Assembly: GCF_018595675.2 (NCBI RefSeq)
Contig: NZ_CP092333.1
Location: 3,124,001 to 3,188,000 of the forward strand
Direction of reading: 5' to 3'
From: Flavihumibacter fluvii
GTDB lineage: Bacteria; Bacteroidota; Bacteroidia; Chitinophagales; Chitinophagaceae
Length of the DNA: 64,000 bases
Of this stretch, positions 19,310 to 28,461 are shown piece after piece. Made by a program: the position numbers and the translations under genes. The notes below the pieces were generated by a model that had not been told where the DNA came from, did not search any database, and worked only from the letters and a program-made list of their open reading frames with translations. Every line of letters begins with the position of its first letter. Position 1 is the stretch's first letter.

Positions 19310-19873
19310 CTACACCGCCATAATCTCTTTCTCCTTCGATGCCAGGTGTTTTTCAACCAGGGAAATGAAACGGTCAGTGATATCCTGTGTATCTTTTTCC
19401 GCATCTTTTGCGGCATCTTCACTTAAGCCGTCTTTCTGCAATTTTTTAATCTGTTCAATGCCATCGCGGCGGATATTACGGATAGCTACCCTTGCATGCT
19501 CGCCTTCACCATTACAGCGCTTCACCAATTCCTTACGGCGCTCTTCGGTCATAGGCGGCAGGAACATCCTGATCAACACCCCGTCATTCTGCGGATTGAT
19601 CCCAATATTTGAATTGATAATGGCCCGTTCTATCGGCTGCAGCATATTCTTTTCCCAGGGCTGAACAGTAATGGTCCGGGCATCGATTGCAGATACATTG
19701 GCCACCTGGTTCAACGGCGTGGGGGAACCATAATAATCCACCATGATTCCATCAAGCATCTGGGGACTGGCTTTCCCGGCCCTGATTTTCAGTAGTTCGG
19801 TTTCGAGGTGGCTAATGGCTTTTTTCATGGAATCTTCCGTGCTTTCCATGATAAATGATAGTTCTTCAGACAT
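19310..19873 (-). CDS. frr: Ribosome recycling factor
   Basis: This 187-residue factor splits post-termination ribosomes together with EF-G. Helical domain I and III segments and the hallmark KIRAGKASPQMLDGIMVDYYG are present. VSAIDARTITVQPWEK, the NDGVLIRMFLPPMTEERRKELVK run (variable residues included) and the C-terminal coiled helix with DITDRF follow. Length is normal. It lies 38 bases downstream of the WecA/MraY-type gene on the same strand. Confidence 0.96.
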   Translation of the reverse strand: MSEELSFIMESTEDSMKKAISHLETELLKIRAGKASPQMLDGIMVDYYGSPTPLNQVANVSAIDARTITVQPWEKNMLQPIERAIINSNIGINPQNDGVLIRMFLPPMTEERRKELVKRCNGEGEHARVAIRNIRRDGIEQIKKLQKDGLSEDAAKDAEKDTQDITDRFISLVEKHLASKEKEIMAV

Positions 19874-19911
19874 ATTTTACAATTAATCGAGGCAAAACTA
19901 AGGAAATGCCT

Positions 19912-21042
19912 TTATTTCTGCTGTAATACAGCATCATCTGTAAGAGGAACAATTTTAGAAGAGTTCACTTTGCCTTTTAACTGGTTGGCCTGGGTTACAA
20001 ACAACCTCGGGCCTTTCTGCCGCAGGTAATACATCGCGCCTATCAGGCTGAAAAATATGGAGAACAATATCGTGATGATCCAGTTGCAACCCGCATTCCG
20101 CAGGAGGAATACCAGGCCAACGCCGGCAGTATTCAGGGCAAGTAGTAAAATAGTGATTGTCCGATGGGAATAGCCATTATCGAGGAAAAGGTGGTGGATA
20201 TGGTTCCTGTCGGGCGAAAAAGGTGACCTTCTTTGGAACATCCTGATTCCAAATACCCTCAGGGTATCCAGCAATGGCACCATCAGGATCCCAAAGCCAA
20301 CTGCAGGCGCAGCCGGAATTCGTATAGTGGTAGCCGGGTCTGCAGCTATATTAATGAATTTGATCACTAAGACAGCATTGATGAGTCCGATCAGCAAAGA
20401 CCCTGTATCACCCATAAATATGCGGGCGGGCTGAAAATTAAAGATCAGGAAGGAAAGGATAGATCCAGCCAGGGAAAAAGCAAGTACTGCATCAGCCGTA
20501 TCGCCGATACTTACGAAATAAATGCCGAAAACGCTGGTGGATAAGAGCCCAAGGCTTCCTGCCAGGCCATCAATGCCATCGATCAGGTTAAATGAATTGA
20601 TGATAACGATAACTGTCAGGTAGGTAAATAACAGGCTGAAAGTCTGGGGTAACGAATAAATTCCAAGAAAACCATGCATATTATTGATCTGCAGGTTCCC
20701 GTAATAAATCAGGATAAAAGCCGCAAGCACCTGGCCAATAAACTTTTTAACCGGTGAGATAACAATGATATCATCTTTCAGCCCGAGGTAGAAAATCACC
20801 ACAGAAGCGGCCAGGAAATACTGCAGGTCCTTGCCTTCCTGGAAATTGGCAATCAATAAGGTTGCAAAGGAGAACCCTGCGAATATGCCTAGTCCACCAA
20901 GGGCTGGAATCGGCGCCTGGTGTACCTTTCGTTCATCAGGAATATCATAGATTTTTTTCATAGCGGCCACCCTGATGATCACCGGGATAGCTAAAAATGA
21001 AACCGCGAAAGATAATGTTAAAGCGAGTATTACATCAAACAT
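19912..21042 (-). CDS. Polyprenyl-phosphate sugar-1-phosphate transferase (WecA/MraY family)
   Basis: This 376-residue multi-pass membrane enzyme of glycosyltransferase family 4 shows aspartates in YLGLKDDIIVI, FNLIDGIDGLAGSLG, FMGDTGSLLIG and the WecA-type histidine motif RNHIHHLFL. It transfers a HexNAc-1-phosphate to undecaprenyl phosphate to start O-antigen, capsule or related glycan synthesis. The HIHH loop points to the WecA/TagO side rather than MraY. There are about eleven hydrophobic helices. No glycan gene cluster is adjacent. Confidence 0.9.
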   Translation of the reverse strand: MFDVILALTLSFAVSFLAIPVIIRVAAMKKIYDIPDERKVHQAPIPALGGLGIFAGFSFATLLIANFQEGKDLQYFLAASVVIFYLGLKDDIIVISPVKKFIGQVLAAFILIYYGNLQINNMHGFLGIYSLPQTFSLLFTYLTVIVIINSFNLIDGIDGLAGSLGLLSTSVFGIYFVSIGDTADAVLAFSLAGSILSFLIFNFQPARIFMGDTGSLLIGLINAVLVIKFINIAADPATTIRIPAAPAVGFGILMVPLLDTLRVFGIRMFQRRSPFSPDRNHIHHLFLDNGYSHRTITILLLALNTAGVGLVFLLRNAGCNWIITILFSIFFSLIGAMYYLRQKGPRLFVTQANQLKGKVNSSKIVPLTDDAVLQQK

Positions 21043-21179
21043 GAAAACTTGTTTGTGAGGTCCAAAATTAGTTGGTTATTTACTAACACAGCCTTAACTA
21101 ATTCAAATTACTTCAAATAGGCCACAAAAAAATCATTCCATACCCGTTTAGAACGAAAAAACTGGTCAAAATAGTCTGA

Positions 21180-21216
21180 TTTGCCTTAAACAATACCTCC
21201 AAATGGGTTAGATTTG
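21180..21216 (+). promoter_or_regulatory. Possible Bacteroidota-type promoter of the transketolase gene
   Basis: TAGATTTG at 21209-21216 matches TAnnTTTG, and TTTG at 21180-21183 could be the -33 element, although the 25-base gap is long. The ATG follows 16 bases later. Confidence 0.35.
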
Positions 21217-21232
21217 CCCCACAAATTTCTAT

Positions 21233-22069
21233 ATGGCTAGTTTACAGGAGATTGCCTCCCAGATCAGGCGCGATATCGTAAGAATGGTACATGGTGTTTC
21301 CAGTGGCCACCCCGGCGGGTCCCTGGGCTGTACCGATTACTTAACTGCCTTGTATTTCAAGGTCATGAAGCACAACCCGGCATTTGATATGAATGCGACC
21401 AATGAAGACGTCTTTTTCCTGTCAAACGGACATATCTCCCCCTTGTTTTACTCGGTTTTGGCTCGGTCCGGCTATTTTGATATCAAGGAACTGGCCACTT
21501 TCAGGAAATTGAACAGCCGCCTCCAGGGGCACCCTGCCACCCATGAGCACCTTCCGGGTATCCGGATAGCCAGTGGTTCCCTTGGCCAGGGCATGAGCGT
21601 TGCTATTGGAGCCGCTCTTGCCAAGAAACTGAACGGCGACGACCGTATTGTTTATTCTCTCCATGGTGACGGAGAACTGGACGAAGGCCAAAACTGGGAA
21701 GCGGCCATGTTCGCAGCCCACAAAAAAGTGGATAACCTGATCTCAACCATCGACTGGAATGGCCAGCAAATTGATGGCCCCACAGCCAAAGTAATGAACC
21801 TGGGAAACCTCGATAAAAAGTTTGAAGCATTTGGTTGGGAAGTCCTGATTCTTGAAGAAGGAAATGATCCTGATGCAATAGTTGCTATGCTGGAAAAAGC
21901 CAAAAGCCTTACCGGAAAAGGCAAACCCATCGTCATCCTGATGAGAACAGTCATGGGTAAAGGGGTCGATTTTATGGAAGGCAGCCACGAATGGCATGGC
22001 ATTGCACCAAACGACGAACAATTGGCCAAAGCACTGGCGCAATTGCCGGAGACGCTGGGGGATTATTGA
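21233..22069 (+). CDS. Transketolase, N-terminal subunit
   Basis: At 278 residues this covers only the thiamine-diphosphate-binding domain of transketolase. Marks are VSSGHPGGSLG near 21-31, HLPGIRIASGSLGQGMSVAIG and the TPP motif GDGELDEGQNWEAAMFA ending at the ID-N-G pattern (STIDWNGQQIDG). It ends exactly where split transketolases end. The Pyr-binding C-terminal subunit, often the next gene, is not downstream or anywhere in the window, so it must be encoded elsewhere. A heptad repeat overlaps its stop codon. Confidence 0.92.
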   Translation: MASLQEIASQIRRDIVRMVHGVSSGHPGGSLGCTDYLTALYFKVMKHNPAFDMNATNEDVFFLSNGHISPLFYSVLARSGYFDIKELATFRKLNSRLQGHPATHEHLPGIRIASGSLGQGMSVAIGAALAKKLNGDDRIVYSLHGDGELDEGQNWEAAMFAAHKKVDNLISTIDWNGQQIDGPTAKVMNLGNLDKKFEAFGWEVLILEEGNDPDAIVAMLEKAKSLTGKGKPIVILMRTVMGKGVDFMEGSHEWHGIAPNDEQLAKALAQLPETLGDY

Positions 22070-22089
22070 GCAGGAAGCAGTGAGCAGTG
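22067..22089 (+). repeat. Heptad repeat at the 3' end of the transketolase gene
   Basis: This is a 23-base exact copy of 19199-19221, starting on the TGA stop codon of the transketolase gene. Confidence 0.8.
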
Positions 22090-22111
22090 AACGGAAAACA
22101 GTAATACATTG

Positions 22112-22141
22112 AAAGCAACCTAGCAAGGGTTGCTTTTTTTT
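22112..22141 (+). terminator. Rho-independent terminator of the transketolase gene
   Basis: Arms 22112-22120 and 22128-22136 form a 9-pair stem, followed by T residues to 22141. Confidence 0.85.
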
Positions 22142-22142
22142 C

Positions 22143-22185
22143 ATTCACCATTCACCATTCACCATTCACTATTCACCTATTCACC
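22143..22185 (-). repeat. GGTGAAT heptad array after the LolC/E-type permease gene
   Basis: On the plus strand there are six ATTCACC-type heptads, of which one reads ATTCACT, with one extra T before the last unit. On the minus strand the array begins 3 bases after the permease stop codon. Confidence 0.8.
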
Positions 22186-22188
22186 TAA

Positions 22189-23418
22189 TCAATTCCCGCT
22201 CCTCAGCTCCACCGGTTCCAAAGCCGCTTTACGTGCAGGGAACCAGGCTGCCAGGAAGGCTACGATCAGCACGGTACAAAACACCAGCAGGAAATCGCTG
22301 AATAAAAATTTCACCGGGTAATAATCAATCACAAAGCTGCCACCCTCCAGCATCACCAACTTGAAGGTTACCTGCGCCCAACAGATCAGCAGCGCCAATA
22401 TTGTTCCGGTAACCGCTCCAATAGCGGCCAGTAAAAATCCTTCACTGATAAAGATCGACTGAACGCGACCGTTAGTAGCCCCCATTGCTTTCAACACCTG
22501 GATATCTTTTTGTTTTTCCAGCACCAGCATGGTTAACGATCCAATCATGGTAAAGGCCGCAACCACCAGGATCAGGCACAAAACACCATAGATGACCCAT
22601 TTCTCCAATTGCATGATACTGTACAGTCCCTGGTTTTGCTGGTAACGGGTCTGGATCGTATAATTCTTTCCCAATATGTTTTGTAAATCATCCTGGATAC
22701 GGCTTTCCTCCGATACCTTTTTCAGGGAAATTTCGAGTCCGCTGTATTCATCAGGTCCCATCTGCATCATCCTTTTTAAAAACGCAAGGTTTGTGATGAC
22801 ATATTTATTATCGAAATCCTGTTGAATGGCAAATGCACCGGAAGTGTACAAATTTGCAGCGCTTAAGGATTGCATGGGATCAGTGATATTCAGGCTGGCT
22901 TCCTTTTTGGGAAGGTATACCGTTAAAGGCAGGATGTCGCGGTCACTCCATACACCCAAAGCATTTTCTATACCTACACCCAATATGGCGAAAGGCTTTT
23001 CTTCATCACCAATTTCATACTTCCCCACCTTAACTTTTTCAGGCAGCGTGGATACATTTCCGTAATCTTTATCCACACCTTTCAGGTAAACGATGGTTTG
23101 GGCTTCCCCGTTTTGCAGGAGTGCTTTTTCTTCGGCCACCAGCGAATAGGCCGCGACACCATTTACCTGTCCGATCGCTTTCAGTTGGTCAGCAGAAAGA
23201 CGCATCACTTTCCCCGTGGAAGGCACCACTTTAATATCCGTATAAAATGTGGCATATAATGATTTCACTAAATCTTCAAACCCATTGAACACACTTAGTA
23301 CAACAATCAGTGAGGCGGTGCCGACAATTACCGCCGACACACTCACCCAGGCGATGACATTAATGGCATTGGTCGATTTTTTTGATTTGAAGTACCGCCA
23401 GGCAAATAAAAAATTCAC
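22189..23418 (-). CDS. LolC/LolE-type ABC transporter permease
   Basis: This 409-residue protein has one N-terminal transmembrane helix (INVIAWVSVSAVIVGTASLIVV), a periplasmic MacB/LolC-type domain of about 220 residues, and three C-terminal helices in an FtsX domain (GSLTMLVLEKQKDIQVLKAMGAT). This topology fits lipoprotein-release permeases that move lipoproteins from the inner membrane. Its ATPase is not adjacent. It lies 12 bases after rbfA, an unusual but apparently co-transcribed partner. Confidence 0.85.
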   Translation of the reverse strand: MNFLFAWRYFKSKKSTNAINVIAWVSVSAVIVGTASLIVVLSVFNGFEDLVKSLYATFYTDIKVVPSTGKVMRLSADQLKAIGQVNGVAAYSLVAEEKALLQNGEAQTIVYLKGVDKDYGNVSTLPEKVKVGKYEIGDEEKPFAILGVGIENALGVWSDRDILPLTVYLPKKEASLNITDPMQSLSAANLYTSGAFAIQQDFDNKYVITNLAFLKRMMQMGPDEYSGLEISLKKVSEESRIQDDLQNILGKNYTIQTRYQQNQGLYSIMQLEKWVIYGVLCLILVVAAFTMIGSLTMLVLEKQKDIQVLKAMGATNGRVQSIFISEGFLLAAIGAVTGTILALLICWAQVTFKLVMLEGGSFVIDYYPVKFLFSDFLLVFCTVLIVAFLAAWFPARKAALEPVELRSGN

Positions 23419-23430
23419 AGGGTGGTCATT

Positions 23431-23817
23431 TTATTGTTCGGTAGTGGGATGATCGCCAGGTTCATCCTGCCTGATCTGTTTGAACAGTTCTTCCATCTTG
23501 TACACCTGGTCGAGGGTATCATCAATGAAATAATGCATAATGGGTATCCGGCGCACCTGGTGCTTGATGGAACCGGCCAGCTCACGCTTGATCTCCCAGG
23601 CCCTTTCATTGATCTTCTTCATGGCTGCTGTACGGTCTTTTACCTGGTAAAGGCTGATATATACCCGCGCTTCCAGCAGATCGGGCGTCATTTTTACAGA
23701 AGCGATAGACACCATTCCCCCGTCGATCATCGTAAGACCAAGCCGCTGGAAAATACCATTCAATACTTCCTGGACTTCTCCCGCTACCTGTTTTTGCCTT
23801 TTCGTCTCCTGTTGCAT
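23431..23817 (-). CDS. rbfA: Ribosome-binding factor A
   Basis: From the ATG at 23817 (MQQETKRQKQVAGEV) the product is 128 residues; the upstream in-frame ATG at 23895 gives an atypical extension. It has the KH-like fold marks: QEVLNGIFQRLG, MVSIASVKMTPDLLEARVYISL, and HQVRRIPIMHYFIDDTLDQVYKMEELF with the RIPxxxFxxDxxxxxxxxxxxL pattern. It binds the 30S subunit during maturation and cold adaptation. Confidence 0.9.
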   Translation of the reverse strand: MQQETKRQKQVAGEVQEVLNGIFQRLGLTMIDGGMVSIASVKMTPDLLEARVYISLYQVKDRTAAMKKINERAWEIKRELAGSIKHQVRRIPIMHYFIDDTLDQVYKMEELFKQIRQDEPGDHPTTEQ

Positions 23818-23915
23818 ACCGCGTATTTGGTGCAAAGATGCGAATCTTAACCCGCATTTAAGTACCCCCGCAGCTATTTTAGCGTAGCTTTGCACCTTCT
23901 TATTACAATCTGAGA

Positions 23916-25733
23916 ATGAAAAATTTCGCCAGGATCCTGAAATACTTGTCGGACCAAAAGGGAAACATCGCCCTCTATTTCCTGTTCAACCTCCTGGCTA
24001 TTGTATTTTCCCTGGTTTCCCTGGCCATGCTGGCGCCCTTCCTGCAATTGTTATTCGGCACTGAACAACTGGTGAATATCAAGCCCGCAGGTGATTTTTC
24101 TGCATCCGGACTGATGGGCATGCTTAAATACCAGCTTAGCCAATTGATCCAGGCCCATAGCCCCGTTTTCGCCCTCGCCGCCATCTGTATCACGATCATC
24201 ATCACTATTTTCCTGAAGAATGTCTTTACCTATATGGCGCTTCGTACACTGGCGCCTATGCGTAACCACGTGCTCACGAAAATCAGGGCCGACCTGTATA
24301 ACAAGATACTGGACCTTCCTATTGGCTTTTTTACGGAACAACGCAAAGGGGATATCATCAGCCGCATGAGTAATGATATCAATGAAGTTGAATGGAGTAT
24401 CATATCCGCTATGGAAACTTTGATCAAGGAACCGCTGACCGTCCTCATCATCCTTGTTTCCCTGGTGTTTTTAAGTCCGACGCTTTCCCTGTTTTTACTG
24501 GTATTGCTGCCCGTGACCGGATTCATCATTGGCCGCGTTAGCCGGTCGCTGAGAAAACAATCCAATGTAGCCCAGGAAAAACAAGGGCTGCTGTTATCCG
24601 TATTGGATGAAACCCTGGGCGGATTGCGGGTGATCAAGGCCTTCAATGCAGAAAAAATAATCCGGAATAAATTCTTTGGCATCAACAAGGACCTGAACCA
24701 TATTAAAAACGCCATGAACTTCCGCCGGGACCTTGCGTCGCCGATGTCTGAATTCCTCGGTGTCATGATCCTGACGGCCGTGCTTTGGTTTGGCGGAAAG
24801 CTGGTGCTGAATAATGAGGTCCTGCAGGCCGATGCCTTCATCACCTATATTGTATTTTTTACGCAGATCATTAACCCGGCCAAATCCTTCTCCAATGCAT
24901 TTTATAATGTACAACGGGGAAGCGCAGCCGTAGAGCGCATAGAAGCCATCATTGACGCGCCTGTTACGGTACAGGATGCCCCCGATGCGAAAGAACTGTT
25001 AGCTTTTAACCACAGTATTGAATTCAGGAATGTATCTTTTGCCTACGAAGACAAGGTGATCCTTGAAGACATCAACCTGGTGATTGAAAAAGGAAAAACC
25101 ATTGCACTGGTGGGGTCTTCAGGTTCAGGGAAATCAACCCTGGCCGATCTTGTCCCCCGCTTTCATGATGTCACCAAAGGTGAGATACTGATCGATGGTA
25201 TCAATATCAAAAACTACACCCTGCATTCTGTCAGGAATCAATTGAGCATTGTTACCCAGGAGCCCATCCTGTTCAATGATACCATTGCCGGAAATATTTC
25301 ACTGGCACATCCGGAATCATCACGGGAAGAAATTGAGCAGGCGGCAAAAGTAGCCAATGCCCACAATTTTATTATCCAGAAAGAGGAAGGGTATGAAACG
25401 AATATCGGGGACCGCGGCGGTAAGCTGAGCGGTGGGGAAAGGCAACGCCTTACAATCGCACGGGCCCTCCTGAAAAATCCGCCCATCCTCATCCTCGATG
25501 AAGCCACTTCATCATTGGATACAGAAAGCGAGCGACTGGTGCAGGATGCTATTGACAATATGATGCAGCATCGCACCAGCCTGGTGATCGCGCACCGCTT
25601 AAGTACGATCCGGCATGCTGATGAGATCGTCGTATTGCAAAACGGGAAAATTGTTGAAAGGGGCAGCCACGACAGCCTCATTGAACAACCCGGATTCTAC
25701 AAGCGTTTAGTGGATATGCAGGAAGTAAAATAG
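23916..25733 (+). CDS. MsbA-type ABC exporter (fused permease and ATPase)
   Basis: At 605 residues this is a type IV half-transporter that works as a homodimer. Six transmembrane helices lie in 1-330, with the coupling segment around RADLYNKILDLPIGFFTEQRKGDIISR. The ATPase carries Walker A GSSGSGKST, signature LSGGERQRL, Walker B ILILDEATSSLD and the H-loop VIAHRLST. MsbA-like proteins flip lipid A core or other lipids; drug or glycolipid export is also possible. It starts a plus-strand run with the peptidase and GNAT genes (gaps of 23 and 14 bases). Confidence 0.88.
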   Translation: MKNFARILKYLSDQKGNIALYFLFNLLAIVFSLVSLAMLAPFLQLLFGTEQLVNIKPAGDFSASGLMGMLKYQLSQLIQAHSPVFALAAICITIIITIFLKNVFTYMALRTLAPMRNHVLTKIRADLYNKILDLPIGFFTEQRKGDIISRMSNDINEVEWSIISAMETLIKEPLTVLIILVSLVFLSPTLSLFLLVLLPVTGFIIGRVSRSLRKQSNVAQEKQGLLLSVLDETLGGLRVIKAFNAEKIIRNKFFGINKDLNHIKNAMNFRRDLASPMSEFLGVMILTAVLWFGGKLVLNNEVLQADAFITYIVFFTQIINPAKSFSNAFYNVQRGSAAVERIEAIIDAPVTVQDAPDAKELLAFNHSIEFRNVSFAYEDKVILEDINLVIEKGKTIALVGSSGSGKSTLADLVPRFHDVTKGEILIDGINIKNYTLHSVRNQLSIVTQEPILFNDTIAGNISLAHPESSREEIEQAAKVANAHNFIIQKEEGYETNIGDRGGKLSGGERQRLTIARALLKNPPILILDEATSSLDTESERLVQDAIDNMMQHRTSLVIAHRLSTIRHADEIVVLQNGKIVERGSHDSLIEQPGFYKRLVDMQEVK

Positions 25734-25756
25734 ATGTACCATATAAAATTGCAAGG

Positions 25757-27877
25757 ATGAAACAAACCATTACCCTGGTTGCAGCGATGCTGTTATTTCT
25801 CGGCTCGCAGGCACAACAAAAATCAATCAGTTTTGAACAGGCTTTTAAAGCAGTACCCACCAACCTTACCAAAGAGTTGCCTAAAATCGGAAACTGGATC
25901 GATAACAAACATTACCTCGAATCCAGGAAGGAAGCTGATGGTAAAACCATTCAATATTCAGTTGATGCAAAAACTGGTAATGCCGTGGTATTTTCAGGTC
26001 CGGTGCCTGGTGAAAAAGGTGCAGCTGTTCCAGCGATTGGCATTCCTGGTGCCCGCAACCTGACGGCCTCACCAGATGGAAAATATTTCGCATTTACCAA
26101 AACGGACAATAACCTCTACGTGATGGAAATTGCCACGAAGAAGACCAGCCAGGTTACTATGGATGGCAGTGATTCCATCCTGAACGGGTATGCTTCCTGG
26201 ATCTATTACGAAGAAATCCTTGGCCGCGTGAGCCGATACAAGGCTTTCTGGTGGAGCGACGATAGTAAGCAACTGGCTTTTATGCGCTTCGATGAAAGCG
26301 GCGTGCCCACGTTTCCTATTTATGTAGCCGATGGGCAGCATGGCGATCTCGAAAAAGAACGTTATCCCAAACCTGGCGATAAGAATCCAACCGTTAAGAT
26401 CGGTATCGTGCAAATGAATTCCAATGCCATTACCTGGGCCGATTTCAATGACCAGGATGACCAGTATTTTGGTACGCCTTTCTGGGCACCAACCGGGCAA
26501 CTCTGGGTGCTGTGGATGAACCGTGGGCAGGACAATTTAAAAATTTTCAGTGTTGATGGAACGAGTGGACAAAAGTCCCTCGTTTATGAAGAGACCCAGA
26601 AAACCTGGATCGACCTGGATGATGCAGACCGGGTGACCTTCCTGGACAATGGAAAGCACTTTATCCTGAAAAGTGATGCTTCCGGATGGAACCATATGTA
26701 CCTGCATGATATTTCGGGCAAGCGTCTCAACGCATTAACAGAAGGTGAATTCACCGTGGGTGAGATTTTCCAGGTGGATGAAAAAAGCAAGCGGGTGTAT
26801 TTCAGGGCCCGGAAAGAAAACAGTGCCCGGTGGGACCTTTACAGCGTTGGACTGGATGGTAAAAAAATGCTGCGCCATTCTTTTGGGGATTATTCATTTT
26901 CAGATATGAAACTGTCACCCGACTATAAATATTTCATTACCACTTATTCCAACCTGCAAACCGTGCCAACCACAGCGTTGGTGGATATAAAAGGAAAGCT
27001 GGTGCGTGAGATCGGGACAGCAAAGGGAACCGGGGGGGATAATTTTATACTGCCCAGGAAAGAACTCACAAGGGTGAAATCGGCCGATGGCCTCTTTGAC
27101 CTGCCCGTAATGATCACCTACCCGATCAACTTTGACCCCAATAAAAAATATCCTGTGCTGGTGAGTATTTACGGTGGACCGAATGCCGGAACCGTTTATG
27201 ATACTTACCGGGTAACTCCTTCAGAGATCTGGTGGGCGCAGGAAGGCCTGGTGCAGGTAAGCTTTGATAACCGCAGCAGCGGTCACTTTGGCAAAAAGGG
27301 CATGAATTATATTTATCGCCAGCTGGGGAAATACGAGATTGAAGATTATATGTCCTGCGCAAAATACCTGAAGGCACAGCCATGGGTAAACGATAAAAAA
27401 CTTGGCATCACCGGTGGCAGTTTTGGTGGGTACATGACCTGCATGGCATTGACCTATGGTGCTGATGTCTTTGATTATGGAATAGCCAATGCATCAGTGA
27501 CGGACTGGTCATTATACGATACACATTATACCGAGCGGTACATGGATACACCGGCAGAAAATCCGGAAGGCTATAAGAATACATCAGCGCTGACCTATGC
27601 CGATAAATACAAAAGCGGACTGCGGATCGTACATGGTACCACAGATGACAATGTGCATATGCAAAACAGCCTGCAGCTGATCAATAAACTGGAAGACCTG
27701 GGCAAGCATTTTGAGATGATGGTGTACCCGAATGAACGGCATGGCATTGGGGCGAACAAGGCTACCAAGAGAACCCACCTGGTCAGTGAAAATGCTACCT
27801 TTTATTACCAAAACCTGTTAGGCAAACCTGTTCCCGATTTTTTCTGGAATACAATAACCGAAAAGAAAGCATTTTAA
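25757..27877 (+). CDS. Secreted dipeptidyl peptidase IV-like S9 peptidase
   Basis: This 706-residue protein has a signal peptide (MKQTITLVAAMLLFLGSQAQ). An eight-bladed DPP-IV-type propeller spans about 75-440, including the substrate N-terminus-binding double Glu motif in SWIYYEEILGR. The alpha/beta hydrolase domain follows. Catalytic residues are S555 in GGSFGGY, D630 or D631 in TTDDNVH and H662 in NERHGI. It removes N-terminal dipeptides, usually X-Pro, from peptides in the periplasm. Confidence 0.93.
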   Translation: MKQTITLVAAMLLFLGSQAQQKSISFEQAFKAVPTNLTKELPKIGNWIDNKHYLESRKEADGKTIQYSVDAKTGNAVVFSGPVPGEKGAAVPAIGIPGARNLTASPDGKYFAFTKTDNNLYVMEIATKKTSQVTMDGSDSILNGYASWIYYEEILGRVSRYKAFWWSDDSKQLAFMRFDESGVPTFPIYVADGQHGDLEKERYPKPGDKNPTVKIGIVQMNSNAITWADFNDQDDQYFGTPFWAPTGQLWVLWMNRGQDNLKIFSVDGTSGQKSLVYEETQKTWIDLDDADRVTFLDNGKHFILKSDASGWNHMYLHDISGKRLNALTEGEFTVGEIFQVDEKSKRVYFRARKENSARWDLYSVGLDGKKMLRHSFGDYSFSDMKLSPDYKYFITTYSNLQTVPTTALVDIKGKLVREIGTAKGTGGDNFILPRKELTRVKSADGLFDLPVMITYPINFDPNKKYPVLVSIYGGPNAGTVYDTYRVTPSEIWWAQEGLVQVSFDNRSSGHFGKKGMNYIYRQLGKYEIEDYMSCAKYLKAQPWVNDKKLGITGGSFGGYMTCMALTYGADVFDYGIANASVTDWSLYDTHYTERYMDTPAENPEGYKNTSALTYADKYKSGLRIVHGTTDDNVHMQNSLQLINKLEDLGKHFEMMVYPNERHGIGANKATKRTHLVSENATFYYQNLLGKPVPDFFWNTITEKKAF

Positions 27878-27891
27878 CCCAACCTGATTAT

Positions 27892-28407
27892 ATGTCAATA
27901 TCCAGCGCAACAAACCAGGATATCGCTGAACTGGTGGATCTGGTGAACAGTGCCTACCGGGGTGACCAGGCCAAAAAAGGCTGGACCAATGAGGCCGACC
28001 TGTTGGTAGGTGGCATCAGGATCGATGCAGCGGAGATGCAGGAAATGATGGCCGATGATGACCATATCGTCCTCAAACATACCATTGACGGAAAAATCAC
28101 CGGATGTGTGTCACTGGTTAAAAAAGATGGTTATGTATACCTGGGCATGTTAACGGTATCGCCTAGATTGCAGGGTGGTGGAACGGGGAAAAAATTATTG
28201 CAGGCTGCAGAGGATTTTGCACGCAGTGCGTCTTACCAGCGTATCCGCATGACCGTTATAACCGCCCGTAAGGAGCTCATCAGCTGGTACCAGCGCCATG
28301 GATACAGCGATACCGGTGAGCGATTGCCATTTCCTTACGAGCCTGGCTACGGAGAACCCAGCCAGCCCCTCGAATTCATGATAATAGAAAAGAAATGGCC
28401 GCAATAA
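27892..28407 (+). CDS. GNAT family N-acetyltransferase
   Basis: This 171-residue protein has the GNAT acetyl-CoA loop LTVSPRLQGGGTGKKLLQAAEDFA and the late YQRHGYSDTGERLPFPY segment, like proteins annotated as acetyltransferases of unknown substrate. It starts 14 bases after the S9 peptidase gene and is probably co-transcribed. Its TAA stop codon sits in the loop of a perfect hairpin (28394-28417). Confidence 0.88.
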   Translation: MSISSATNQDIAELVDLVNSAYRGDQAKKGWTNEADLLVGGIRIDAAEMQEMMADDDHIVLKHTIDGKITGCVSLVKKDGYVYLGMLTVSPRLQGGGTGKKLLQAAEDFARSASYQRIRMTVITARKELISWYQRHGYSDTGERLPFPYEPGYGEPSQPLEFMIIEKKWPQ

Positions 28408-28417
28408 TGCGGCCATT
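28394..28417. terminator. Palindromic hairpin enclosing the GNAT stop codon
   Basis: A perfect 10-base-pair stem has arms 28394-28403 and 28408-28417. The loop is ATAA, with the stop codon at 28405-28407. There is no T tract, so intrinsic termination is uncertain; it may stabilise the mRNA end. Confidence 0.5.
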
Positions 28418-28430
28418 CCCTTAATCACTT

Positions 28431-28459
28431 ATTCACCAGCCTTCGCTAAAGCTACGGCT
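28431..28459. repeat. Imperfect palindrome with an ATTCACC heptad next to the DksA-like stop
   Basis: A single ATTCACC (28431-28437) is followed by a 22-base imperfect palindrome beginning AGCC and ending GGCT (28438-28459). It ends 2 bases from the stop codon of the minus-strand DksA-like gene. The position matches the other 3'-end repeats in this window. Confidence 0.45.
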
Positions 28460-28461
28460 GA

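Noticed and set aside
22143-22185. Heptad array as a CRISPR
   Set aside because: Units are contiguous, with no spacers.
24230-24844. 204-codon minus-strand frame inside the MsbA-type gene
   Set aside because: The plus strand encodes a full ABC exporter with all motifs; the antisense frame has no family character.
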